Origin: Isoperla grammatica
Taxonomy: Eukaryota > Arthropoda > Insecta > Plecoptera > Perlodidae
DNA length: 64,000 nucleotides
Assembly (NCBI GenBank): GCA_945910005.1
Contig: OX246748.1
Coordinates: forward strand, 11,895,051 to 11,959,050
Reading direction: 5' to 3'
Shown here: positions 46,813 through 59,289 of the stretch, in pieces
Layout of the letters: each line of letters begins with the position of its first letter
Position numbering within the stretch: position 1 is the stretch's first letter
Made by a program: the position numbers and the translations under genes
Notes under the pieces: generated by a model
What the model was told of the DNA's origin: nothing
Database searches by the model: none
Seen by the model: only the letters and a program-made list of their open reading frames with translations

Positions 46813-47569
46813 ATGTGGAGCTATTCCATTCTCACGTGAGAACTCTCCGTCTAGTCAGTTTTCACTTGTTTTCGTTAAGGGATATCTCGTGAGAAAGTTA
46901 TGAGAATTTATATAACGGCTCAAAATTTAATTTAATTTGTGTGGCTATAGTGATCGCGTTTATTCTTGGTTACTGTGTAGAAGGTTCGGGGTTTGATTTC
47001 TGGTTAAGGCTGCGTTTTTTTTTTTTAACTTTGGTGTGTGACTTAATTTGTATGGTACTGGTACTGTTGTATATTATGAAAACGGTGACAGGATATGTCA
47101 CTAACGAAGATCGTAATAAATGATACAATGTTCCCTCCACTGAAAATCTATTCATGAAACTGAGTGGGTAGTAAATGAATAGAAATGTTGTTACTTATTT
47201 TATTAAATCCTTGGTTATATAGGAAAAAACGTTAGTGGGATGTAAATAGCATTTACAATCCTTAATTTTATTCTACATTTTGTCTATGTAGGTAAACAAT
47301 TAAGTTAGCACATTCTCGTTTAAAACAAGCATAAAATTAAGTTCTTGAGGATCTTACAAAAGAATTTAATTTTCAATGTATTTTCTAAAAGATGAAAAAA
47401 TATATCTATTCTACCGTGAACATCTGTGCAAATTTAAATAGCACTAAAATTTCGATTTCGGATCCAAAGCAATCAAACTAGAAAGTGTTGCTAAATTATT
47501 CTTGCCTTTTTAATGAAACGCGTTTGTTCCATAGGGTAAAAGCCTTTTAATAATTTACTTGAAACATGT

Positions 47570-47780
47570 GGAAACGTTTTGCGCGAACGACAAGTCAAAC
47601 ATTACTCTATCTATACGCCAAACATTAGCCGGCTCTCCGCGGACCTTATTGATTGATTGTTGAAGTATTTGCTTCTCGGATCTGTTCGATGGCGCTAATC
47701 AAAACATGGTAAATGAGGGATAGGGACGGTGTAGGAGAATAGGGAAGGCTGAGCCCAGAACGCTTTGAATCTTGAGGCAG
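47570..47780. promoter_or_regulatory. Candidate regulatory island
   Basis: GC-richer patch with TTGATTGATTG (Exd/Hox-type composite site), GCTAATCAAAAC, GCCGGCTC and CCGCGG. No frame with splice support. Inference from motif content only. Confidence 0.25.
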
Positions 47781-47947
47781 CTGGTTTGTTGATTAGAAAT
47801 AGTAAATTTACATGAATTTGGCATGGAAAGGTAGCAACGAAAATAAGTGTTTTGGTCTCAAAAACGTCTTTAGATAATAGAACATCCCACAGTATTTCCC
47901 ATCAATTATTTAACTGTAAACATTTGGTTCTAGTTATTGAATTATAA

Positions 47948-47996
47948 AATATAATAGGATAGAATATAACTTTATTGTCTCCTTATTATACAATAT
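47948..47996 (-). mobile_element. Non-LTR retrotransposon 3' end
   Basis: On the minus strand, TTGTATAATAAGGAGACAAT then AAAGTTATATTCTATCC: a tail similar to those at 42678 and 46012, with degenerate terminal repeats. Confidence 0.4.
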
Positions 47997-48777
47997 AAAT
48001 TGCATTTTAGTACATAGTATTTTGTAAAAGGAAGAAACCCCACTGTATCTTGTAAATAGTGGTTAGGAACTGTTTTTCTCCCATATGCTCTACTTCTATT
48101 GTATAATTATACACCATCTATTTTAATTAAGTTTTGTTCTAGAAGCTTAATTTTAGTTACACGTCTATATCTAATTAATATTTGTTATCACGAAAGTCGA
48201 TACCTATATTATCACAACTCAAAAGAGAGATAATTAAATGAAAGGAGATGAAATGAAATAAGAGAAGATGAGGGGGGGATAACGCTGGTGACAATCTTAA
48301 GGCGGAGGGATAAACAATCTACTGAGCTTACAAAGCCGCAGGGGCAGCGTTCTCACTTTTTCCAATTACTTGTAGCATTCTTGAGACATGATTAAAAAAT
48401 GTAATTTGCTTGGTTTTAATGTCAAGACTCCAAGGGTCGGAGATAGAGGTGTTTCTGCTTACGGGATATTCAATATAGCTTTATACATTATGTTTTGTAC
48501 TGCTAACAAGCCACGGGGAAAAACACTTAAAATTCGTAAGCTTTTCAAGTTATTAGTCTCGAATACTTAAGAAACAAGTAAAACACCTCAAACACAGTCC
48601 AGTAATATTTATTTCTAATTGAATTGACCAACCACAGCTTAGAACGGTCATGTTTAACGCCAGTAGGATTTTTAGAACCGATAACAACAATAGCAACATT
48701 TTAAATGTTTTTAACTTCGTTGTATAGCTGATTCAAAACCAAATCTATGGTTATAATCGCTTTTTAAACATCTTGAA
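47997..48777. other. No gene recognised
   Basis: AT-rich with a purine-rich stretch at 48225-48290. The 60-codon frame at 48388 is unsupported. Confidence 0.4.
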
Positions 48778-49027
48778 CCGATAGCGGTAAGACGCGAGAC
48801 TCTAATTCGGGAGGTCGCCGGTTCGATTCCGGCCACCGGCAGTCCTGACTGTCGGTTTTTTCAGAGATTTTCCTCAGTCGTAAAAGCGAATGCTTGGATT
48901 GAGTCATACTAACAGCCCTCGGACATTCTTTCCCAGCTATCCAAACACCCTAATAATCAAGTTAGTCACCTGAAGAGGGGCACGTCAGGTAAAGCTGGTG
49001 TGCACCCTATAACGGGTATTCCTACGG
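48778..49027 (+). mobile_element. SINE with short deletion in the A-box
   Basis: The B-box GGTTCGATTCCGG is intact. The head reads CCGATAGCGGTAAGACG, so about 10 bp covering the A-box are gone. Body and tail match 42411-42677 closely to CGGGTATTCCTACGG. Confidence 0.8.
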
Positions 49028-49044
49028 AAAATTATTAATAGCTA

Positions 49045-49477
49045 TGTTTACATGGCGGACCGTACTGAGTATATCAGACTGAGAACTGTCATGGTCGCTT
49101 GCGTTTATACGAAGGTGTACCCAAACTTGATTTCGGTCTCGCGCCACATTGGTTGTACATAACCCCACTTTTTCCTTCTGCCATATAAAATTAATTTAAA
49201 GATGCATCCCGGCGAACAAAAGTTTCCAAGCTGTTGTAAATATTTGACTTGATTTTTGTTGATGGCTCCTACAATCATTTTCTACCTTATTCACGTACAA
49301 ACAGCGTTCGTTCAAAGTTTCAGATCTTCAGTCAGTACATTCTACCCGTTTACATGATAGGACTGAGTCGTTCTTTCGGTACGGTCTAGCTTTTTTGGCG
49401 GACCGGACCCCGTCGGTTCGGTCCCATTTTTTAGGTGTTTACATAGCCCTGTACCGGACTCAGTCCGTCATGTAGAG
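49045..49477. mobile_element. Palindromic element with GTTTACATG words
   Basis: TTTACATGGCGGACCGTACT on the left resembles the inverse of ACTCAGTCCGTCATGTAGA on the right. Inside, GGCGGACCGGACC and GGTACGGTC recur, with several GTTTACAT words. Boundaries are uncertain. Confidence 0.35.
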
Positions 49478-49661
49478 TTATTATTAACATCTTGAATCGT
49501 TCTCAGGATATCAATAAAATAATGTAATATTTGCGTGGTTTAACATTAAGCGTCACGATTTGAATCCAACCACGCCATCGTATTTGCGGCGCATGGCTAC
49601 CGGTATATTATCTTTCACAAGCACCATCCTCTGACGTGTTTATTGTCTTATTTGTCTCTAG

Positions 49662-49794
49662 TCCTCGTCAGAACGAAGCTGATCATATGATTGGATCACC
49701 AGACGATGACGTCACGCGATCAGGCGTTCAGAGCGTCAATATGAATCGTGATCAGGGAGTACAAACTAGAGACTGCATGGCTGAATCACTTTAA
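49662..49794 (+). CDS. Terminal exon, hydrophilic C-terminus
   Basis: Acceptor TTATTTGTCTCTAG (ending 49661), one base finishing a split codon, then 43 residues to TAA: PRQNEADHMIGSPDDDVTRS, GVQSVNMNRDQGVQTRDCMA and ESL. The reading is polar and acidic with no membrane segment. The last residues A-E-S-L would fit a class III PDZ ligand, a weak pattern. The palindromic TGACGTCA here is part of the codons for DDVT. The upstream exon must end after two bases of a codon; no partner was identified. It could be the cytoplasmic end of a membrane protein or the end of an unrelated gene. Confidence 0.5.
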
Positions 49795-50370
49795 AAACCA
49801 TAAAATTTATAGTTTAAAATTCTTCATGAGTTCCACCAAAATATATCAACCGGTTTCGCGGTTTCAATAATATTGTAAATATTTTTTTAATCTCGTTGTT
49901 ATAAAACCACTTATAGTACATTAATTAATTAATTTCAATTCTGTATAAAGTTCTTAGACATTACTCATAAAATCGTTAATTTCTCGTGGTTTATGAGTGA
50001 AGAAGCTCCCTAACAATTTTACCATCAATGACGAGGTTCATTCACGAAGACTGAAAGATTTGGACACACAGAGATAGATGTTTTTTAACGAAGTCCAACA
50101 AGTATTAGCTCAAGTTGTGAAAGATTTCACAATAAGATTAAATCGACTACTAAGAAAATTGACTATCGTTTTAATTGGATATTAAAGAAATATTCGACAG
50201 TCGGACTAATTTTTTGACTGATTAATCTTTTATTAATGTTATAGAAAATGTTATTAATTCGGCATTTATGTGACGAAATCGGTTGTCTGAATGGACAATT
50301 AATGAAATGAATATTAGGATTGTTCCTGTCTTCAATACGGCCGATTAATATGCACGGCGTTAGGGTTGTG
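49795..50370. other. Downstream flank, no further feature
   Basis: AT-rich, probable 3' UTR of the exon at 49662. No clear AATAAA close to the stop. Confidence 0.35.
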
Positions 50371-50393
50371 CCCCCCCCCCCCCCCCCCCCCCC
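50371..50393. repeat. Poly-C tract, 23 bp
   Basis: Uninterrupted C run. Confidence 0.95.
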
Positions 50394-50497
50394 AGGTCGT
50401 ACCCTCCAGAGCAGCCACAAGTGTGTCGACTGCAGCCTAGGACATGTTCAACATTCACATTAGGTGATTATTCCGATTCACCCGTCAATTTACTCAC

Positions 50498-50558
50498 CCG
50501 GAGAGAAACCCAAACTTTCCACACGAAAGCGAAACTTTCGTCGGTCTTCTTATCCACC
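50498..50558 (-). CDS. Candidate 61-nt exon, minus strand
   Basis: A pyrimidine tract and GCTGCTAG acceptor precede VDKKTDESFAFVWKVWVSLR, which ends at CGG|GTGAGT. The donor is good and the tract upstream is mostly C. The plus strand is open too, and no neighbour exon was found. Confidence 0.22.
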
Positions 50559-50576
50559 CTAGCAGCATTAGAGGTT

Positions 50577-50596
50577 GGGGGGGGGGGAGGGGGGCG
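50577..50596. repeat. G-rich tract
   Basis: G run broken by one A, continuing GGGGCGGG. On the minus strand it forms the polypyrimidine tract of the candidate exon at 50498. Confidence 0.8.
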
Positions 50597-51358
50597 GGTC
50601 TAATAGCCTCGATTATCGGCCCTTTCTTTAACTTTTTTCTAACACTTTGGCTTTCTACACCCTCTCACGGAAGTTTCCTCTTTAGTTTGTTATTAGGCCA
50701 AGTAAAAGTCATTTGTTATTTGTTGCAAATATCTTTTCGGCTGTGAATGATTGATAAAGCGTCGTTGAAAACTTTGTAGCTGGTTCGTGATGAATTAGTT
50801 TCGTACATAAACGTGAAGGGAAGAAGCTATTTTGTGAGTAATGATGCAGACAATAATACAATATACAATATACACTGCTGATAAACGTAATTAGCCAACG
50901 TATGCATCATAGATTCACACGTATTCTCAATCAAATATTCTTACAGCTGGATTTTGTTTAAAAACTTGTGGAATCAAACTCATCGCATTTGAGAAAGTGA
51001 CAGCAAACCATGCGATCTCAGAGGCATTGCTAGAATAAAACGCAAAATGATTTTGTAAATGCAGTCTGCGCTGTCACAGAAGAACAAAATGATAAATGAT
51101 ATTTTATCGAACTGGCGACATGTAAACGTTGGAGCCATCATAGCTACGAGCAATATAATAAATATAATGTCTCCCATTGAGAATCAGTTCTTGTATAACT
51201 GAGGGGTTAGACAACACAAGTATATTTATTTCAATTTATTTATTTCAATAGAGATTTATGGCATGAGTACGGGTGCATTCATCTAGAGGTTTTGGGTTAA
51301 GTCTTTTTTCAGCGCAAATTTGTATTAAAATTACTATCTCTCCAAATAATGGTAAGCA
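50597..51358. other. No gene recognised
   Basis: AT-rich; short TTTATTTCAA repeats at 51222-51247. Confidence 0.4.
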
Positions 51359-51366
51359 GTTGAAAT

Positions 51367-51792
51367 CAGTGGCGTATACACGGGGGGGGAGGGGGGGACA
51401 AACCCCCCCCCCCCCCTTTTGCAAAGGAAACATGGAAAATGACCGTTAACATTTCAATAGTCAGTATCAATAGACAGTATTTCAATAGGACAGTTAGATG
51501 TTTTACTTTATAATTATTGTATATTGTTGTAATTAAAAGCAAAAGCAATACGAAAAATATGCAAATTATTGATTGAGGTTCCTTTTATTAGCGGTGCTAA
51601 GGAAAAAATGTGTTGCCAGAAACTGAGTAATCTTGTTTCAGTTGACCGCTTTAAAACGCACAGATTTGCACTAAAATGACCTGACGAGAATTTTTCGGGG
51701 GGCAAGCCCCCCGGAACCCCAATTATGTTCCGGCTCCACTCTATAATATGGGTTGAAAACCCCCCCTTTCCCAATTCCTGGATACGCCACTG
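51367..51792. mobile_element. Non-autonomous hAT-type element
   Basis: Termini CAGTGGCGTATAC and GATACGCCACTG are inverted repeats. The exact 8-bp GTTGAAAT flanks both ends (51359-51366 and 51793-51800). CAGTGGCG-type ends with an 8-bp duplication are diagnostic of hAT transposons. Interior: G/C runs near 51381-51414 and a CCCC(G)GAACCCC block near 51700. At 426 bp with no transposase frame it is non-autonomous. The exact duplication implies a fairly recent insertion. Confidence 0.85.
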
Positions 51793-52181
51793 GTTGAAAT
51801 AATATACTAAAAACCACGTAAATCTTTTTAAAAACGTTAATTCCTTGAATTGGGAATGTACAGACGGCCAGACTACAGTGCCCCAATGGGAGGGATTTTC
51901 TTTAGTCCGTGATGCAGACAGAATATTACATATTATAATTGTAGGAAGCAAAAAGCACAATATTGCTTACAAATCAAAGAGTAAATTAATGACATCACAC
52001 TCATTGTAATACAAACACAAAACCAATATTAATGGTTTCAGTACCATCGACGACTACATTACACGGTTTTGATTAGTAAGGTCGTGAGGGGGGGGGGGGA
52101 GCGATCTTTATTGTGATATAAGGTTAAAAATTTAGTTCAAATCATGATCGAATTATTAGGCAGGTCTTGCTCGTTCCAATA

Positions 52182-52391
52182 ACGTTGGTATTTCCTCTGT
52201 AGCAGCACAGAATGCGCCACGTATAAAGGCTATAAGGCCCACCGACGTTTGGCGCTACCTGTCATGTATCTCTGGACTCTGGAACTGTCAATAATGTTGG
52301 TAGTTCCTCCGTAGCAGCACAGAATGCGCCACGTATAGGCTATGTGGCCTACCGACGTTTGGCGCAATCTGTCTTGTATCTTTGGAACTAT
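52182..52391. repeat. 112-bp tandem duplication
   Basis: Two diverged copies: GTAGCAGCACAGAATGCGCC at 52199 and at 52311, then ACGTATA, GCCTACCGACGTTTGGCGC and TGTATCT-TGGA in each. Confidence 0.8.
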
Positions 52392-52398
52392 AATAGTC

Positions 52399-52547
52399 GA
52401 TTTACAGCTACGCGTTGCGAGCGAAGCGAAGGCGCGAGCTCCAATCAGTGGCCGAGTTTGTGTGAAACTATTAACTTCTTTGCATGAAACTCGGCCGCTG
52501 ACTGGAGCTCACGCCCTCGCTTCGCTCGCAACGCGTAGCTGTAAACG
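52399..52547. mobile_element. Foldback element
   Basis: The arms TTTACAGCTACGCGTTGCGA and TCGCAACGCGTAGCTGTAAA extend through GCGAAGCGAAGG and GAGCTCCA to about 70 bp, with a short loop. It lies directly after the 112-bp duplication. Confidence 0.8.
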
Positions 52548-53021
52548 TAGCTCTATTGGTTTCACGGCAGTTTTGAGCTGGCGTTTATCGTGGTTTATAA
52601 TATGTTGAAGTCTTCAAGAAATCAATCAACACATTGTCATAATGTCATAATGTATTGTCATATTGTTAAATATTCTCGCTCACACAAAATTTAAGTTACG
52701 CTTTAATTAGATAAAAAAAAATCGTAAGTACATTGCAAGTCTAAGGACCTCGGTGTACGGTTTCACAGATTGTTATCTGTGACTGCATTAACTCTTAAAA
52801 ATTAGTCTTAAATTTCAAATCTTAAAAGTGAGTATGAAGGCCGTTGTGGTCTTGCCTATGTTAGATATTAAATCTTAAACTTTTACTAGTTGCGTGAACT
52901 GTGAACCTCCCACAAGAAAAAAACACTCACATAAACATAGGAACACACGCACACACGCACATACGCACATACGCACATTCATATTCCTATACCCCTCGAA
53001 TCCTTCAAGCCTAGTCTGATC
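52548..53021. other. No gene recognised
   Basis: AT-rich, ending in CACACGCACA/CATACGCACA low-complexity DNA at 52938-52980. Confidence 0.4.
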
Positions 53022-53173
<152 letters not shown>

Positions 53174-53914
53174 ATTGCAGGCTGACCTGACCCGGATCAG
53201 ATAATTCGCATGCAGACACCTCGAGTACAAGAAAAGAAGGTCACCAGTTGATACGTCCGGGGGGAGGGGGTGGAGGGGAAAGGGGGGGGTGGAACACTGG
53301 CCCACAGGAAACTAAACTCGATAAGGAGTCCCCTTGCGTGCCTGGACTAGTACTTGGCGCATCTTTACTTTCACTATCTGAACGAAAAACATTGTCTACT
53401 TTCGTCTGTGGAGAAAATCCAAACAACAGCATAGAAAACGAGAAATAATTCGTAAAAAATTAAGATCACTCATCTAGATAGATTATTTTGTTCATTTTCG
53501 ATGTCGATGGAAATTTTCGATATCGATTTTATTTTTTTTTTAGTCGAATATTTTTTTAATGTTTTTGTTTTATAAAAACGATGTTTTACGAAAATAAAAT
53601 CGGAAAAAATCAGTAGTTGCGATTCAGAAAGACGGGCTCGTAATATTTGCCAGTTCATTCTTTTGGCACTTGTTTTAACAAATTGCTCTAAAAATAAAAT
53701 CATTCATTCTAATGAACCAAATTCATTTTTAATGATGTTTAAATAACGTGACACACATTCAACGTTTACCATATTTAAATACTGTGAAGCAATTCGCCTC
53801 CGTTACTTTAGTATACAAAACATGATTTCTATGCAAATATTCCCGTCTTCACAACGTATACATTTGCCGTAATACTTCAATATCAAGAGCGAAACTTGTA
53901 GTGGAATAATTAAA

Positions 53915-54322
53915 ATGTTGAGTGGATGTTTAATAAATTCAACATCCAGTCATATTCACATACCTCGTCTAGGTTCACGGACGAAACATCCAGCCAAGGG
54001 AATAACAAGTTACACAAAAACCGTTGTTGCCGTCTCGTGTTTTGAGGAAACGTGTTGTGATGAAAGTAAACGGCCGCTCGGTGTCAAAAATGATGAACGC
54101 AGAGAAAAAGTAAAAAGCAAAGAAGTGTCAGATTCTTTATCGGAAACAACATATTGTGAAGCTGTTGAAACCACTAGGGAGAAATGGGTTCCAGTCGTTC
54201 GTTCTTTCTCAAAATTTAATTATTTCTTGAGAGTTACTCTCATAAATTTATTCATTATTATTTATCTATTCGACTATTACCAACTTACACGTTTTCTAAA
54301 AAAGTTAACTTATTTAATATAA
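53915..54322 (+). CDS. Hypothetical 135-residue ORF
   Basis: The ATG opens a frame to TAA. Residues 45-95 have balanced coding-like composition (EETCCDESKRPLGVKNDERR, EKVKSKEVSDSLSETTYCEA, EKWVPVVRSFSKF), unlike random AT-rich frames. The last 35 residues are AT-rich and hydrophobic (RVTLINLFIIIYLFDYY), so the real exon may end before them or include a membrane segment. No signal peptide, no family recognised, no clear donor. It could be one exon of a larger gene. Confidence 0.25.
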   Translation: MLSGCLINSTSSHIHIPRLGSRTKHPAKGITSYTKTVVAVSCFEETCCDESKRPLGVKNDERREKVKSKEVSDSLSETTYCEAVETTREKWVPVVRSFSKFNYFLRVTLINLFIIIYLFDYYQLTRFLKKLTYLI

Positions 54323-55142
54323 TGTTATTTTTAGGATACAACTTTCCCTGCATTATGAAATAGGTGTCAACTTCAAATGTGACAAGGTATATAGGCCTAG
54401 CTCAAAATATATGAGGAATTTAAAAAATACATTAAAAATGTATTAGTTTAGACTTTAGATCATATGAGTTAACTGTACATACTATTAAAGTTATACCACT
54501 TTATCCAAAATCAATCAATGCTGTATTCTGTTTTGAGAATATCCATAGAAGATCATGATAATTTCTGACCTGACATAATTCAAAATTATTTATGTTTTAT
54601 ACCTTCTTAAAGGTACGAACAAAAGCCGTTAAACGAACAGGAGTCCGGACTTTCGATTTATATGTCCGAACACTCTAAAAACTGTTTCTCTGAGGACAAT
54701 TTATTCTATTTTAAGAATTGTCCACAGCAAAATTAACAAAGATAAATATATGTTTTATGACGAATGTGCATTTCAGTAACAAACTAATAATAGCTTGTCT
54801 GAGTTTACCCTTAATAAAGAAATGAGTTACATTTCACGTTGATTTATCAATAGGTCTCACACAGGTATATTTTTAGAACATATTCCTCATAACCCTGGCT
54901 CCAGTATTGATCACTCTAAAGTACAATGCTTTGACTGACTGACGGACACCAGGGGAATTCATTGTTAGGCAAATTAGGTAAACCTGGTCACGCGTTACGT
55001 GCTAGATGTTGTAAAGCCACTTCCTCCTGCGTTCCTGGTTATAGAACCCCTTCTTGATTTCCCCTATCAATCTCTTGTTTACAACGGTTCTGACATCCTA
55101 TCGTGCTGATTCGGTCAAGTACAATGCCGGGGTCAAACTGGT
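54323..55142. other. No gene recognised
   Basis: AT-rich; no supported feature. Confidence 0.4.
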
Positions 55143-55618
<476 letters not shown>

Positions 55619-56849
55619 GCAGGAAAAATACACATAGAATGTGGTCAGTAGAAGTAAATATGGAGAAACAATTGTAGAACACAATTGAAAAGGATAAAAT
55701 AGAACGAAGAAACCGAAATTGCAAGAGGGCAAATTTATATTTAAATTTAGTAGTTTATATCAGAACAGTGGTAACAGTGGTCCATTGTAGTAACTTCGAT
55801 TAACTAATACCTTCTACAACATAAATCTATAATAAAACGGTGTTGTAAGTAGTTAAACGTAGAACAAATTTTACAAGCTTCTTGTTTATTTTTTTGTTTC
55901 TAAAGTAATGTTCCCCTCATAGTCACCGACCACCCCTACTATAGCGACGTTTAGTGAAACGTCTGTGGAGTTAAACGTCAGCCTACGAAACGTCAATTCA
56001 GCGACCGCGATAGTCGGGAATATTATTTTATTCTCGTCTGTTCGAAATATGCCTTGCGTGTCAGTTTAGCGTCAAGAGGTGTTCTCATTGCCGGCGCAGA
56101 CACCAACCAGAATCGATTGTGACATATTCGCATTATAAAGATTGCGTCCGTAAAATAGCAACTCTGCTGTCTGATCGTTTAGTTGGCGCTATTCACTTAT
56201 GGAATCTGTTTCTTCCAACAGAGTGAATTTAACTTTGTCATAAAAAGTATTTTTGTTTTATAACCTGCCTACGATTGGAACGAATGCAGAGGATGAATGT
56301 ATTTGTCTATAACTAACATGTAAAACTATTGGCATTACTTTTGCTATTGCATTTATTGTGACGATTACTAGTACTAGTTTTAGTAATGCTACCAATCACT
56401 AATCCGTTACTTCTTACCGGTCGATTAAAATAGTGATAAAGAAAATACCGTAAAAAATATTGAAAATGAATGTACTTTAGACTGTAGACCACAGTATAAG
56501 TTCTTGAACCGCAATAAAAATCCCCATCACGCTTTTTTTTTTTTTAACAAAACTTAGTTTATTTATTTATTTTTGTCCTATATTACATGGAAAATACAGC
56601 AAAAATCAGAGTTAAAAACAATTAAAAAATGATTTGTGGATGAAAATGTCTCTGGCCAAGGAAAGGTGACATTAAGGTGGATTAAAGTAGTAATATAGGT
56701 AGCGGCGGCTGAAAAATTGGAACAAAATAATGTTGCTACTTTCAGGGTAAAATGTTTCAATTTCAAAACTAAACATTTGTAGATTACGTATATTTTAGAA
56801 AACTGAAAACGATAAGCTTAAATTTGAAATAGATGTATCGCATTGCTGT
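55619..56849. other. No gene recognised
   Basis: AT-rich; a somewhat GC-richer patch at 55920-56110 has no frame or motif support. Confidence 0.4.
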
Positions 56850-57061
56850 ATTTCATCCAATCACATCAAGCATCCTTGAAACGCCTCGCCGTGATTGGTT
56901 GTATTATATTCATCGAATGTCAAACGTTACTTAGCCCCCCAACGGTGATATTTACACGGTTGCCGCAACGAGCGACGTCGTGTACAGTGTTGCCAAGCGT
57001 GAAGTTGTCATTAATTGCGCGAGGTGGAGCAGCGACGCGCTCTCAGATTATCATGCAGTGA
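56850..57061 (+). promoter_or_regulatory. Candidate promoter/first-exon region
   Basis: Two CCAAT-type boxes (CCAATCAC at 56858, GATTGG at 56895), then CpG-rich DNA with TCTCAGATT as a possible initiator and ATGCA|GTGAGT at 57058, which could be a donor. Together they would make a short first exon, but no downstream exon was found before the satellite. Confidence 0.22.
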
Positions 57062-57076
57062 GTTCTCTTGGAGCCA

Positions 57077-57108
57077 CGGGGGCGGGGGGTGGGGGGGGGG
57101 GGGGGAGG
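57077..57108. repeat. G-rich tract
   Basis: Nearly uninterrupted G on the plus strand, about 30 bp. Confidence 0.9.
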
Positions 57109-57582
57109 AGGGAAGACGATAAATCTGTTCCAACTCTCAGAGTTGGAAATCTTTTGCATAACGCGAAAACTTCCGAGACGGTTGGAAACATATTCTTCTT
57201 CTTTCCGTGGGGTATTTTTCTTAGTCTGCTCTCTGTGAGATGTAAAACAAATAGTTTGTTTTCCTAGTTTGTAGGTTTATGAATGCAATGTGAATATTTT
57301 TGCCCATAAGCTAAATCAAGCAGACAAAGTAGTTTTTTTAAATTATTTCAATACGAAGGATGTATGAAAAGTTATCTATTATAGAACCAACCATTGTGTG
57401 GATGGGAAACGTGGATAGTAGCTAAGAGTGAAAAAAGAATATGCTTTGTTAACCTACAAGCTCAAGATCTTGGATAAATAGATTTTAATTACTAGGAGAT
57501 GTACCGAAAGGAATAATACGAGGAAGAGAGTTTTGAAAAGTCTTCTTATAAGGAAATATTGTTTAGTGTTAATATTTTGTAA
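57109..57582. other. No gene recognised
   Basis: Transition from the G-rich tract to the satellite array. Confidence 0.4.
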
Positions 57583-59289
57583 GTGGCCTACTTAATGGGG
57601 TGACAACCTACGGTGACCACTGTTTTAAATTTTTATGTTTAGGTAATTGAAAAGCACACTTACTATAGTCGATGTTGTGAATTTCAGCCAAATTTTCTAT
57701 AAGTAAAGTTTTTAATGGGTAGACTTAAAGCCTCAACACACCGCAAGAGTCATGCAACACACGGACATATTTCATAAATTGGCCTAATTAATGGCGTGAC
57801 CATCCACGGTGAACACTGTTATTTTGTTAAGATTATTGAAAAACACACTAACTGTAGTAGATGTTATGAATTTCAGCCAAATATGTTTATTAGTTAAGTT
57901 TTTAATGGGTAGACTTTAAGCCTCAACACAACGCAAGAGTCATGCTGTCACACGGAAATATATCATAAAGTGGCCTACTTAATTTGATGACCACCTACGG
58001 TGACCACTGTTTTTTTGTTTGGATAATTAGAAAACACACTTACGGTAGTAAATGTTGTGAATTTCAGCCAAATATCCTTATAAGTAAAGTTTTGACTAGG
58101 TAGATTTAAAGTCTCAACACAACGCAAGAGTCATGCTATTACACGGAAATATATCATTAAGTGGCCTACTTAATTTGGTGACCACCTACGGTGACCACTG
58201 TTTTTTTGTTAAGATAATTGGAAAGCACACCTACTGTAGTCGATGTTGTGAATTTCAGCCAAATATCCTTATAAGTAAAGTTTTGACTAGGTAGACTTAA
58301 AGTCTCAACACAACGAAAGAGTCATGCTATTACACGAAAATATATCATTAGGTGGCCTACTTAATTTGGTTACCAACTACGGTGACCACTGTTTTTTTGT
58401 TTAGATAATTGCAAAGCACATTTACTGTAGTCGATTTTATGAATTTCAGCCAAATTTCCTGATAAGTAAAGTTTTGACTAGGTAGACTTAAAGTCTCAAC
58501 ACAACGAAAGAGTCATGCTATTACACGAAAAAATATCATTAGGTGGCCTACTTAATTTGGTTACCACCTACGGTGACCACTGTTTTTTTGTTTAGATAGT
58601 TATAAAACAGACCTTTTGTAGTCGATGTTGTGAATTTCAGCCAAATATCCTGATACGTAAAGTTTTGACTAGGTAGACTTAAAGTCTCAACACAACGAAA
58701 GAGTCATGCTATTACACGGAAATATATCATTAGGTGGCCTACTTAATTTGGTGACCACCTACGGTGACAACTGTTTTTTAGTTTAGATAATTGGAAAACA
58801 CACCTTCTGTAGTCGATTTTATGAATTTCAGCCAAATATCCTGATAAGTAAAGTTTTGACTAGGTAGACTTAAAGTCTCAACACAACGAAAGAGTCATGC
58901 TATTACACGAAAATATATCATTAGGTGGCCTACTTAATTTGGTTACCACCTACGGTGACCACTGTTTTTTTGTTTAGATAATGGGAAAGCACACCTACTG
59001 TAGTCGATTTTATGAATTTCAGCCAAATATCCTGATAAGTAAAGTTTTGACTAGGTAGACTTAAAGTCTCAACACAACGAAAGAGTCATGCTATTACACG
59101 AAAATGTATAATTAGGTGGGCTACTTAATTTGGTTACCACGTACGGTGACCACTGTTTTTTTGTTTAGATAATTGGAAAGCACACCTACTGTAGTCGATT
59201 TTATGAATTTTAGCCAAATAGCCTAATAAGTAAAGTTTTGACTAGGTAGACTTAAAGTCTCAACACAACGAAAGAGTCATGCTATTACA

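Noticed and set aside
51514..51960. 148-residue minus ORF
   Set aside because: Crosses the right end of the hAT element and its target duplication; no coding signal.
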